Shown: positions 8,079-15,768 of the stretch, piece after piece
Numbering within the stretch: the first letter of the stretch is position 1
How the letters are laid out: every line of letters starts with the position of its first letter
NCBI RefSeq assembly: GCF_025854275.1
Contig: NZ_CP107567.1
Coordinates: 3,286,001 to 3,350,000 of the forward strand
From: Streptomyces peucetius
Lineage (GTDB): Bacteria; Actinomycetota; Actinomycetes; Streptomycetales; Streptomycetaceae
DNA length: 64,000 nt
Direction of reading: 5' to 3'
Program-made: the position numbers and the translations under genes
Notes under the pieces: model-generated
What the model was told of the DNA's origin: nothing
The model's database searches: none
What the model saw: only the letters and a program-made list of their open reading frames with translations

Positions 8079-8281
8079 CCACCACCGTGATCGAGCGGAA
8101 GTGGCACACCACCGCCGAGGTCGCCGACATGCTCGGCTTCGGACTCTCCAAGACCAAGATGCTCGTGCTCACCGGGGAGATCCGCTCCGTGAAGGTCGGC
8201 CGTAACCGCCGCATCCTCCCGGCCTGGGTCGACGAGTACGTCGACCGCGTCACCACCGACGCCGAAGGGTGGGCGGCATGA
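8075..8281 (+). CDS. Excisionase / MerR-like HTH DNA-binding protein
   Basis: A 68-residue helix-turn-helix protein of the excisionase family (WHTTAEVADMLGFGLSKTKML, then VKVGRNRRILPAWVDEYVDR). It is coupled to rep and int by ATGA overlaps at both ends, the standard rep-xis-int order of AICEs, and would direct Int toward excision. It is clearly different in sequence from the excisionase of the second element (44842-45030), as is its partner integrase. Confidence 0.88.
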   Translation: MTTTVIERKWHTTAEVADMLGFGLSKTKMLVLTGEIRSVKVGRNRRILPAWVDEYVDRVTTDAEGWAA

Positions 8282-9507
8282 GCGGCAAGCGGGGCAATGG
8301 TGAAGGCTCCATCTACCCCTACAAGAACGGCTACGCGGCCTACGCCTGGGTCGACACTCCGGAGGGCAAGCGCAAGCGCAAGTACGTCTATGGACCGACC
8401 CGTTCGGCGGTCCATGAGAAGTGGGTCAAGCTCCACGCTGAGGCGCGCAAGGGCCCCGTGGCCACCAGCTCGCCGACGCTCGGCCAGCACCTCACGTACT
8501 GGCTCAAGGAAGTGGTACAGCCGGACCTGAAGCCCAAGACGGCAGAGACGTACGCGATGCACGTCCGGCTCTACATTCGCCCCGGCCTCGGTGACAAGCG
8601 GCTCGACAAGCTCACCGTGCGGGACGTGCGCACCTGGGTCAATGCGCTGTCGGACCAGTGCCAGTGCTGCACTCAGGGGAAGGACGCAAAGCGACCCGCT
8701 GATGAGCGGCGTTGCTGTGCTGCCGGCCGATGCTGCGAGCAGGTACCGTCCCGGCGCACGGTGCAGGATGCGCGTGCTGTCCTCCGTTCGGCCCTGACCA
8801 ACGCCATGACGGAGGAGCTGATCACGAAGAACGTGGCTGGCCTCGTCAAGGTCCGGTCTGGCAGGAAGCGGAAGCGTGAGCCCTGGTCGGTCGAGGAAGC
8901 GCGGGCGTTCCTGGAGGCTGCCCGCACGGCGGCTGACCCGCTGTACCCGGCCTACGTGCTGATTCTCGTGCTCGGCTTCCGTCGCGGTGAAGTGCTCGGC
9001 CTGACGTGGAACAGCGTGGACCTCGATGCGGGAGAGATCCGGGTCGAGCACCAGCTCCAGCGGATCAACCGCCAGTTGGTGCACGACGAGACCAAGACGG
9101 AGGCATCGACCGCGACGCTTCCGCTCCCACAGATCTGCGTGACGGCGCTGCAGCTCCGCCGGGAAGCTCAGCAAATCGCCAAGAGGGCCGCGGGCGAGTT
9201 GTGGACGGACTCCGACTTCGTGTTCACCACGCGCTACGGCACGCCCATCGAGCCGCGGAACTTCAACCGGGCCTTCACCGCCCGGTCGGCCAAGGCTGGC
9301 GTTCGTACGATCCGGCTGCATGACACCCGTCACACCTGCGGGTCGCTCCTCGCCGCCCTCGACGTGCACCCCCGGATCGCGATGCAGATCCTTCGGCACA
9401 GCAAGATCGCGGTCACGATGGAGGTGTACACCCACATCCCGTCCGAGGCCACGCGCAAGGCGCTGCGGAAGCTCGGCAAGCACCTCGGCAGGCAAGATCA
9501 GACCTAG
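8278..9507 (+). CDS. int: Tyrosine site-specific integrase (tRNA-Ala)
   Basis: A 409-residue tyrosine recombinase. An AP2-like arm-binding N-terminus (GEGSIYPYKNGYAAYAWV) is followed by a SAM-like core-binding domain and the catalytic domain: Arg in GFRRGEVLGL (about 234), H-x-x-R in HDTRH (about 347-351), His in LRHSK and Tyr in TMEVYTH (about 383). Unusually, the core-binding domain carries a cysteine-rich insert near residues 128-160 (CQCC, CC, CC, C) that could bind metal. The gene ends 74 nt before the 3' end of tRNA-Ala, the presumed attachment site. Confidence 0.93.
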   Translation: MSGKRGNGEGSIYPYKNGYAAYAWVDTPEGKRKRKYVYGPTRSAVHEKWVKLHAEARKGPVATSSPTLGQHLTYWLKEVVQPDLKPKTAETYAMHVRLYIRPGLGDKRLDKLTVRDVRTWVNALSDQCQCCTQGKDAKRPADERRCCAAGRCCEQVPSRRTVQDARAVLRSALTNAMTEELITKNVAGLVKVRSGRKRKREPWSVEEARAFLEAARTAADPLYPAYVLILVLGFRRGEVLGLTWNSVDLDAGEIRVEHQLQRINRQLVHDETKTEASTATLPLPQICVTALQLRREAQQIAKRAAGELWTDSDFVFTTRYGTPIEPRNFNRAFTARSAKAGVRTIRLHDTRHTCGSLLAALDVHPRIAMQILRHSKIAVTMEVYTHIPSEATRKALRKLGKHLGRQDQT

Positions 9508-9536
9508 TTGCTGTACTTCGCTGCTGTACGACAGGC

Positions 9537-9572
9537 GAGAGCCCCTATCGGATGACTCCGATAGGGGCTCTC
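9537..9572. terminator. Terminator hairpin between int and tRNA-Ala
   Basis: GAGAGCCCCTATCGGA pairs with TCCGATAGGGGCTCTC around a 4-nt loop (TGAC), giving a perfect 16-bp stem. It is placed to stop both int (+) and tRNA-Ala (-). Confidence 0.8.
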
Positions 9573-9580
9573 AGCTGCGG

Positions 9581-9654
9581 TGGACCTGTGGGGATTTGAA
9601 CCCCAGACCCCCTCGATGCGAACGAGGTGCGCTACCAGACTGCGCCACAGGCCC
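9581..9654 (-). tRNA. tRNA-Ala(CGC)
   Basis: Read on the minus strand the gene starts GGGCCTGTGGCGCAG. The anticodon arm is CCTCG-TTCGCAT-CGAGG, with anticodon CGC in a 7-nt loop. The T arm is TTCAAAT and the acceptor stem is GGGCCTG/CAGGTCC with the G3-U70 wobble that identifies alanine tRNAs, followed by A73. CCA is not encoded. Its 3' end faces the AICE 1 integrase and is the probable integration target. Confidence 0.95.
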
Positions 9655-9750
9655 TTGCAACGAGTGAAACTCTAGCATCCCGATCGGGGTGCTTGGAAAT
9701 CCGTTCCCGGCAGGTACCCGTGCAGGTCACGGACCCGCCGGGAGGCGGGG

Positions 9751-10860
9751 TCATTCGTTGGCCGCACGCGGCCGGTCCTCGTCCGCGTACTGATCGAAGA
9801 GCGGCGTGCGGCCGCGGTCACGGGCACGGCGCGGCTGGGTGCCGCGACGGCCGGCGGGGCCGTCGGCGGCCGGGTCCGGCGTCTCGCGCCGGTCCGGCGT
9901 GGGTTCGGCCGTCGAGGAGCGGGCCGCGCTCCACGTCTCCGGGTCGCTGACGTCCACACCGCTCGACGCGCGCGGCGCGACGGGAGCGGTGACGTACGTC
10001 GGCAGCGGCACCGGGACCGGTTCCCAGCTGTCGCCGGTCACGGGACCACGCTGGCGCTGCTGGTCCACCCACTCGGCGTGGTCGGTCTGCTCGACCAGCG
10101 CACGGCGGCCGGCCTCCTGCGGGGAGAGCTTCGGCGCCGGCTCGGGCTCCGATCGCTCCACGGGCTCCTCGTCGCCCGGCAGGGGCACGTCCTCGGCCGC
10201 CTGGTGGCGGCGGGGGCGGTTCTCCCGCAGCCGCTGAGCCGCGACCTCGGCCCGCCGGCGGTCCATGGTGAACGCGAAGCGCCGTCGTTCCTGGGCACGC
10301 ATCTGGACGATGTAGGCGCTGAGGAGCACCGCCGGCACGGCGGGCGCCCACAGGAAACCGAGCCCTCCGACCGCCGCGACCACCGCGCCGAGGGTGAACG
10401 CGAGGAAGAGGACCGTGGTCGTACGTCTCCGTCGGGCGAGGACTTTGCTGCGCCGCGCGCGCTCGGCGGCCGCGGCCCGGTCGGCACGCCACTCCGGGCT
10501 GGGGCGGCGGGCGGAGACGCTGCCGGCGGGCCGGCCCGTCTCCTGCTCGGCGCCCTCGGGGGCGTCCCGGTGGATTTCGGTGCGGGGCGCGGCGAAGGCC
10601 CGGACGTCCACGGAACTCAAACGATCCGTGGCGGCATCCGGGTCCGCGTCGTGCTCGGGCTGCTCGGCGGTACGTTCCCGCAGCTCCTTGGCGTACCGGC
10701 GCTCCATCGCCGCTCGTCCGGACAGCAGCCGGATGGCGGTGGAGAAGCGTTCCGTCGGACGGGCTTCGTTCAACTCGTCCTGCCTGCGGAGCCACATCGG
10801 CACCAAGTAGGCGGCCCAGGCCCCGACGATGACTGCGTAGATGAGGCCGCTGCTGCTCAC
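9751..10860 (-). CDS. sepX: Divisome membrane protein SepX/GlpR
   Basis: A 369-residue actinobacterial membrane protein. The GTG start gives SSSGLIYAVIVGAWAAYLVP as a first membrane segment and then RRQDELNEARPTERFS, a conserved patch. A second hydrophobic region (TTVLFLAFTLGAVVAAVGGLGF...) lies mid-protein, followed by a long disordered proline/arginine-rich tail. SepX in Streptomyces and GlpR in Corynebacterium act at division septa, GlpR binding the gephyrin-like MoeA homologue Glp. A moeA-type gene lies three genes upstream on the same strand, which supports this name. The in-frame extension to 10980 lacks a credible start. Confidence 0.8.
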   Translation of the reverse strand: MSSSGLIYAVIVGAWAAYLVPMWLRRQDELNEARPTERFSTAIRLLSGRAAMERRYAKELRERTAEQPEHDADPDAATDRLSSVDVRAFAAPRTEIHRDAPEGAEQETGRPAGSVSARRPSPEWRADRAAAAERARRSKVLARRRRTTTVLFLAFTLGAVVAAVGGLGFLWAPAVPAVLLSAYIVQMRAQERRRFAFTMDRRRAEVAAQRLRENRPRRHQAAEDVPLPGDEEPVERSEPEPAPKLSPQEAGRRALVEQTDHAEWVDQQRQRGPVTGDSWEPVPVPLPTYVTAPVAPRASSGVDVSDPETWSAARSSTAEPTPDRRETPDPAADGPAGRRGTQPRRARDRGRTPLFDQYADEDRPRAANE

Positions 10861-10996
10861 GCAACACACCGTAGAGGGATTCGCACCAGGGCATCCGCCA
10901 ATTGGCCCGGTGTGTCGCACGATCTGGCTGATATCACGGAAGTTTTTTGTGATTGTTCGGATCGATCCATGGCCGAGCATGACCAGTTTCGAACAC

Positions 10997-11626
10997 TTAT
11001 TTTATTCCCCTGGCCGTTCCAGGTCGCGTCCGGTGCCAGCGGTTGACCATCCCTTCCGGCACCTCCTCGGCGGTCAGCGCATAGACGAGGTGGTCCCGCC
11101 ATGCGCCGTCGATGTGGAGATAACGGGGGCGCAGACCCTCTTCGCGGAATCCGAGTTTCTCCACGACGCGGCGGCTGGGTCCGTTCTCGGGCCGAATGCA
11201 GACCTCGATCCGGTGCAGGCCGATCGAACGGAAGCAGTGGTCCACGGCGAGGGCGACGGCCGTCGGCATGACCCCGCGGCCCGCGACGCCCCGGTCGACC
11301 CAGTAGCCGACGTGGCCCGAGCACATCGAGCCCCAGGTGATCCCGGCCACGGTCAGCTGCCCGACAAGTCCGCCCTGGTAATCGATCACGAACGGCAGCA
11401 TCCGCCCCGCGTTCGCCTCCGTGCGCAGATGGCGGACCATCTGCCGGTACGTCGGACGCTGGATGCCCGGGCCGCCGGGGGCGGGTGGCGGGATCGTCGC
11501 CTCCCAGGGGCGCAGCCAGTCGCGGTTGCGCCGGTTGACCTCACGCCAGGTCCGCTGGTCGCGCAGCCTTATGGGGCGGAGGGTGACGTCTCCGTCCGCG
11601 AGGACGACCGGCCAGCTGACGCTCAT
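10997..11626 (-). CDS. GNAT N-acetyltransferase, RimJ-like
   Basis: A 209-residue acetyltransferase of the RimJ/RimL type. It opens VTLRPIRLRDQRTWREVNRR; the acetyl-CoA loop is in the VDRGVAGRGVMPTAVALAVD region, followed by GLHRIEVCIRPENGPSRRVVEKLGF, the usual RimJ hallmark. Family members acetylate protein N-termini or small amines; the substrate here is unknown. The ATG overlaps the stop of mogA (ATGA), placing it in the sepX-side operon with the molybdopterin genes. Confidence 0.88.
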   Translation of the reverse strand: MSVSWPVVLADGDVTLRPIRLRDQRTWREVNRRNRDWLRPWEATIPPPAPGGPGIQRPTYRQMVRHLRTEANAGRMLPFVIDYQGGLVGQLTVAGITWGSMCSGHVGYWVDRGVAGRGVMPTAVALAVDHCFRSIGLHRIEVCIRPENGPSRRVVEKLGFREEGLRPRYLHIDGAWRDHLVYALTAEEVPEGMVNRWHRTRPGTARGIK

Positions 11627-12129
11627 GACTCGCCGGTATGGTCGCCGCCGCGCAGCTGTTCGACGGCGTGGCGCAGAATCCGCTCCAGGACCGCGAGCCC
11701 GTCCCGCACTCCGCCGGTGGAACCCGGCAGATTGACGATCAGCGTCCGGCCGGCGACACCGGCGACGCCGCGCGACAGCACGGCGGTGGGCACCTTCTCG
11801 CGTCCGTGGGCGCGGATCGCCTCCGGGATGCCGGGGACCTCGTGATCGAGGAGCGCGCGGGTGACGTCGGGGGTCCGGTCGGTGGGCGAGATGCCCGTGC
11901 CGCCGGTGGTCAGGATGACGTCGTACCGGTCGGCCACGCCCTCGCGCAGCGCCTCGCCGACCGGGTCGCCGTCGGGGACGACCCGGGGGCCGTCGACAGC
12001 GAAGCCGAGCGAGGTGAGCTTCTCGGCGATGAGCGGGCCGCCCCTGTCCTCGTAGACTCCGGCGGACGCCCGGTTGGACGCGGTGACCACGAGCGCCCGG
12101 TAGGGGGCGGTGGCGTGGGCGGCGGTCAT
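11623..12129 (-). CDS. mogA: Molybdopterin adenylyltransferase MogA/MoaB
   Basis: A 168-residue protein of the MoaB/MogA family, which adenylates molybdopterin before molybdenum insertion. It shows YRALVVTASNRASAGVYEDR, the TTGGTGISPTDRTPD substrate-binding motif near residue 75-90, and LIVNLPGSTGGVRDGL. It overlaps moaC upstream and the acetyltransferase downstream by 4 bp each, in an operon with moeA/glp. Confidence 0.93.
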   Translation of the reverse strand: MTAAHATAPYRALVVTASNRASAGVYEDRGGPLIAEKLTSLGFAVDGPRVVPDGDPVGEALREGVADRYDVILTTGGTGISPTDRTPDVTRALLDHEVPGIPEAIRAHGREKVPTAVLSRGVAGVAGRTLIVNLPGSTGGVRDGLAVLERILRHAVEQLRGGDHTGES

Positions 12130-12752
12130 GCGTGCGCTCCCTGTGTATCCGGCGCTCCCCCCGGGCCCTGCGCTCCCGCCGAGCCCTGTGGTTCCTGTGA
12201 CCCCTGCGACCCGCGCGACGCCGGTGAGCCGTGCGGGTCCTGGGGCCCATGAGGTGCCGGCGACCCGTGCGGTGCCTCACGGGTCCAGTCGCCGGACTTG
12301 CCGCCCGTCTTCTCCTCGACACGGATGTCGGTGATGACCGCCGCCTTGTCGACGGCCTTGACCATGTCCACGACGGTGAGGGCTGCGACGGAGACCGCCG
12401 TGAGGGCTTCCATCTCCACGCCCGTGCGGTCCGTCGTCTTCACGGTGGCGGCGATCTCTACCGCGTCGTCGGCGACCGACAGGTCGAGCTTCACACCGGA
12501 GACGGCGAGCGGGTGGCAGAGCGGGATCAGGTCGGGCGTGCGCTTCGCCCCCATGATCCCGGCGATCCGTGCCGTGGCGAGGGCGTCGCCCTTGGGAACC
12601 CCCTCGCCGCGCAGCAACTCCACCACGTGCGACGAGACCAGGACGCGGCCGGTGGCACGCGCCGTGCGGGCGGTGACGTCCTTCCCGGACACGTCGACCA
12701 TGCGGGCCGCCCCCGCCTCGTCGATGTGCGTCAGCCTGCCTTGCGTGCTCAT
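12126..12752 (-). CDS. moaC: Cyclic pyranopterin monophosphate synthase MoaC, with odd C-terminal tail
   Basis: A 208-residue protein whose first 160 residues are a full MoaC, the enzyme that makes cyclic pyranopterin monophosphate. It has LTHIDEAGAARMVDVSGKD, the LIPLCHPL motif, VKTTDRTGVEMEALTAVSVA and DMVKAVDK. About 50 further residues form a low-complexity His/Gly/Ser/Pro/Gln tail (repeats such as HGSP, QGPG) not normal for MoaC. The start MSTQGRLTHID is chosen over an upstream GTG (12803) because it matches the family N-terminus. Confidence 0.92.
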   Translation of the reverse strand: MSTQGRLTHIDEAGAARMVDVSGKDVTARTARATGRVLVSSHVVELLRGEGVPKGDALATARIAGIMGAKRTPDLIPLCHPLAVSGVKLDLSVADDAVEIAATVKTTDRTGVEMEALTAVSVAALTVVDMVKAVDKAAVITDIRVEEKTGGKSGDWTREAPHGSPAPHGPQDPHGSPASRGSQGSQEPQGSAGAQGPGGAPDTQGAHA

Positions 12753-12824
12753 GTACGCCTGTGCTCCCGGTCCGGGCCCGACGGGGCCTGTGTGGTGTGC
12801 CACGGTACCGCCACAGGGGGCCGG

Positions 12825-14126
12825 TCAGCCCAGGAGGACCACACCGACCTCAGCGCCGGGCTCCACCGAGGTCTCGGCCTCGGGAATGACGATCAGACAG
12901 TCGGCGTGGGCGAGCGCCGCGATCAGATGGGAGCCGGCGCCGCCGACGGGCGTGACGCTGCCGGACTCCGCGTCGTACGTGCCGCGGAGGAACTGGCGCT
13001 TGCCGGCCGGGGAGCCGAGCGCCTCGTCCGCCTTGAGCACGGCGCGCGCGGTCGGGCGGTGCACGTCCGGCAGGCCCATCAGCGTACGGATCGCGGGGCG
13101 GACGAACAGTTCGAAGGAGACGTACGACGACACCGGGTTGCCGGGCAGGGCCAGCAGCGGCGTGTGCTCCGGGCCCATGGAGCCGAAGCCCTGCGGCTTG
13201 CCCGGCTGCATGGCGAGCTTGCGGAAGTCGATCCCGCTGCCCGGCTCGTCCTCGTCGCCGACCGAGGAGAGCGCCTCCTTGACCACGTCGTACGCCCCGA
13301 CGCTCACCCCGCCCGTGGTGACCAGCAGATCGGCACGGACGAGCTGGTCCTCGATGGTGGCGCGCAGGATCTCCGCGTCGTCGGTGACCGCGCCGACCCG
13401 GTAGGAGATCGCGCCCGCGTCGCGTGCGGCGGCGGCGAGCGCGAAGCTGTTCGAGTCGTAGATCCGGCCCTCCGTCAACTCCGCGCCCGGCTGGACGAGT
13501 TCGCTGCCGGTCGACAGGACCACCACCCGGGGGCGGGGTCGGACGCGCACCGTGCCGCGGCCGATGGCGGCGAGCAGCCCGATCTGGGGCGGCCCGAGGA
13601 CCGTGCCGGCTTCGAGGGCGAGGTCGCCCGCCTGCACGTCGCTGCCGCGGGCACGCACATGGGCGCGCTCCTCGACGGGCCGGTGGACGCGGACCTCGCC
13701 GCTCGCGCCCTCGGGGGCCTCGCCGGCCGGGCGCATGGCCCGGGCCGCTCCCCCGCCGGTGCCGCCGTCGGTCCACTCGACGGGGACGACGGCCTGCGCG
13801 CCGGGCGGCAGGGGGGCTCCGGTCATGATGCGGGCGGCCTGGCCGGGGCCGACGGTGGGCAGACCGTCGCTGCCCGCGGCCACGTCGCCGATGACGGTGA
13901 GGACGGAGGGGAACTCCTCCGTCGCGCCCGCGACATCGGCGACCCGGACCGCGTACCCGTCCATGGAGCTGTTGTCGAAGGGTGGCAGCGCGACGGGGAC
14001 GGTGACGTCCTCCACGAGGACACAGCCCTGCGCGTCCGGCAGTTGCAGCTCGATCGGGTCGAGCGGGCGGATCGCTGCGAGGATGTCCTCGAGGTGGTCG
14101 TCGACCGACCAGATCGTGCTGCTCAC
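12825..14126 (-). CDS. glp: MoeA/gephyrin-like molybdotransferase (Glp)
   Basis: A 433-residue MoeA-type protein. MoeA enzymes insert molybdenum into adenylated molybdopterin. In actinobacteria one paralogue (Glp) also binds FtsZ and the membrane receptor GlpR/SepX. Visible motifs are FDNSSMDGYAVR near residue 50, MTGAPLPPGAQAVVPVE, VLSTGSELV, IYDSNSF, LLVTTGGVSVGAYD, and LLALPGNPVSSYV. A Ser/Gly/Arg-rich insert around residue 125-150 interrupts domain III. GTG start. It is followed by moaC, mogA, an acetyltransferase and sepX on the same strand, which favours the Glp role. Confidence 0.88.
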   Translation of the reverse strand: MSSTIWSVDDHLEDILAAIRPLDPIELQLPDAQGCVLVEDVTVPVALPPFDNSSMDGYAVRVADVAGATEEFPSVLTVIGDVAAGSDGLPTVGPGQAARIMTGAPLPPGAQAVVPVEWTDGGTGGGAARAMRPAGEAPEGASGEVRVHRPVEERAHVRARGSDVQAGDLALEAGTVLGPPQIGLLAAIGRGTVRVRPRPRVVVLSTGSELVQPGAELTEGRIYDSNSFALAAAARDAGAISYRVGAVTDDAEILRATIEDQLVRADLLVTTGGVSVGAYDVVKEALSSVGDEDEPGSGIDFRKLAMQPGKPQGFGSMGPEHTPLLALPGNPVSSYVSFELFVRPAIRTLMGLPDVHRPTARAVLKADEALGSPAGKRQFLRGTYDAESGSVTPVGGAGSHLIAALAHADCLIVIPEAETSVEPGAEVGVVLLG

Positions 14127-14130
14127 GGTC

Positions 14131-15057
14131 CTACATCTCCTCGTTCACAAAACTGCGAAGCCAGTCCCGGAACTCCGGGCCCAGGTCTTCACGTTCGCAC
14201 GCGAGTCTGACAATGGCACGCAGATAGTCACTGCGGTCGCCTGTGTCATAACGACGGCCCTTGAAGATCACGCCGTGGACCGGGCCACCGACGCTCCCCG
14301 CCGGGCCCGTGGCCGCCTGCTCGGCCTCCGCGAGCTTCTGGAGGGCGTCGGTGAGCTGGATCTCGCCGCCGCGGCCCGGCTCCGTCTCGCGCAGTATGGC
14401 GAAGACGGCCGGGTCGAGGACGTAGCGCCCGATGATCGCCAGATTGCTGGGCGCGTCCGCCTGCTCCGGCTTCTCCACCAGATCGGTGATCTTGACGACG
14501 TCGCTCTCGCCGGTGGGCTTCACGGCGGCGCAGCCGTAGAGGTGGATCTGGGCCGGGTCGACCTCCATCAGCGCGATGACGGTCCCGCCCTCACGCTCCT
14601 GCACCTCGACCATGCGCGCCAGGAGCGGGTCGCGCGGATCGATCAGGTCGTCGCCGAGGAGGACCGCGAAGGGCTGGTCGCCGACGTGCGGTTCGGCGCA
14701 CAGCACGGCGTGGCCGAGGCCGCGCGGGTCGCCCTGGCGCACGTAGTGCATGGTGGCCAGGTCGCTGGACTCCTGGACCCTGGCGAGCCTCCCGGCGTCG
14801 CCCTTGCGGGAGAGCGCCTCCTCGAGCTCGTAGTTGCGGTCGAAGTGATCCTCGAGGGGGCGCTTGTTGCGCCCAGTGATCATGAGTACGTCGGAGAGGC
14901 CCGCCGAGACGGCCTCCTCGACGACGTACTGGATCGCGGGCTTGTCGACCACAGGCAGCATCTCTTTGGGAGTGGCTTTCGTGGCAGGCAGGAACCGGGT
15001 GCCAAGGCCTGCGGCGGGGATGACAGCCTTGCTGATCCTGAAGTGCGACTGAGTCAT
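14131..15057 (-). CDS. galU: UTP--glucose-1-phosphate uridylyltransferase
   Basis: A 308-residue nucleotidyltransferase that makes UDP-glucose from UTP and glucose-1-phosphate in the cytoplasm. It has AVIPAAGLGTRFLPATKATP with the G-x-G-T-R signature, MLPVVDKPAIQYVVEEAV, LGDDLIDP, and VEKPEQADAPSNLAIIGRYV with the conserved catalytic lysine. Length and ending fit GalU. The start MTQSHFRISKAVIP is chosen because eight upstream in-frame residues are not part of the family. The stop lies 4 bp from the glp start. Divergent from the cyclo-ligase gene. Confidence 0.95.
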   Translation of the reverse strand: MTQSHFRISKAVIPAAGLGTRFLPATKATPKEMLPVVDKPAIQYVVEEAVSAGLSDVLMITGRNKRPLEDHFDRNYELEEALSRKGDAGRLARVQESSDLATMHYVRQGDPRGLGHAVLCAEPHVGDQPFAVLLGDDLIDPRDPLLARMVEVQEREGGTVIALMEVDPAQIHLYGCAAVKPTGESDVVKITDLVEKPEQADAPSNLAIIGRYVLDPAVFAILRETEPGRGGEIQLTDALQKLAEAEQAATGPAGSVGGPVHGVIFKGRRYDTGDRSDYLRAIVRLACEREDLGPEFRDWLRSFVNEEM

Positions 15058-15150
15058 GCGGAGACAATAACCGCTGGACATGGGGGGAAGATGATACTCC
15101 GGTTAACTTCGTCCCCATAAAGCGGTGTACAAGATATTTACGGATGGTCA

Positions 15151-15768
15151 ATGAATGCCGACATGTCGGAAAAGAGTGAGCTGCGGGCGGAACTCCTCGG
15201 TGCACGAAGGGCCCTGTCGCCACGGGACGTCCGGGAGACCGCCGCAGTCCTCGCGCGGCACGCTCTGGAGCTGCCCGAGCTGGCGGACGCCGGCACCGTC
15301 ACCGCCTACGTCTCGGTCGGCCGCGAGCCCGGCACGCGCCCGCTGCTCGACGCGCTGCGCGCCAGAGGGGTACGCGTCCTGCTGCCGGTGCTGCTGGCCG
15401 ACAACGACCTCGACTGGGGGACGTACCGGGGCCCGGAGCACCTGGAGCCCGCCGGGCGGGGGTTGCTGGAGCCGGACGGGGAGCGGCTCGGCCCGGACGC
15501 CGTCGTCACGGCGGACGCCGTGCTGCTGCCGGGCCTCGCGGTGGACGCCGGCGGTATGCGGCTCGGGCGCGGCGGGGGCTCGTACGACCGTGTCCTCGCA
15601 CGCCTGGCCGCCGCCGGGGCGAATCCGGCGCTCGTCGTGCTCCTCTACGCGAACGAGGTGGTCACGCGGGTTCCGGTGGAAGCGCACGACCACCCCGTGC
15701 ACGCGGTGGTGACGCCGGGCGGCGTCACCCGGTTCACGGAGCCGACTGCCCCGGCGGGTGGAGCGTGA
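15151..15768 (+). CDS. 5-formyltetrahydrofolate cyclo-ligase
   Basis: A 205-residue enzyme that converts 5-formyl-THF and ATP to 5,10-methenyl-THF. It shows KSELRAELLGARRALSPRDV at the N-terminus, LPVLLADNDLDWG, and the signature GGMRLGRGGGSYDR near residues 130-143, with DHPVHAVVTPGGV near the end. The ATG at 15151 is used; MSEKSELR four codons later is an alternative. The 3' end overlaps the convergent penicillin acylase gene by 35 bp. Confidence 0.94.
   Translation: MNADMSEKSELRAELLGARRALSPRDVRETAAVLARHALELPELADAGTVTAYVSVGREPGTRPLLDALRARGVRVLLPVLLADNDLDWGTYRGPEHLEPAGRGLLEPDGERLGPDAVVTADAVLLPGLAVDAGGMRLGRGGGSYDRVLARLAAAGANPALVVLLYANEVVTRVPVEAHDHPVHAVVTPGGVTRFTEPTAPAGGA

Larger units (their letters stand above)
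1..9654 (+). mobile_element. AICE 1 (partial), integrated at tRNA-Ala
   Basis: An actinomycete integrative and conjugative element. Its regulator, transfer, replication, xis and int genes run in the order typical of pSAM2/SLP1-type elements and end at a tRNA-Ala gene whose 3' end faces int, as expected of attR. No second copy of the tRNA 3' end is visible in bases 1-1000, so the left attachment site should lie outside the window; the 1-746 segment is included by inference only. The backbone from about 747 to 8078 matches the second element (43.7-53.8 kb) in inverted orientation. Confidence 0.8.

Noticed and set aside
12231..14210. A 659-residue plus-strand open frame
   Set aside because: Antisense of moaC and glp with biased composition; no domain or ribosome site.
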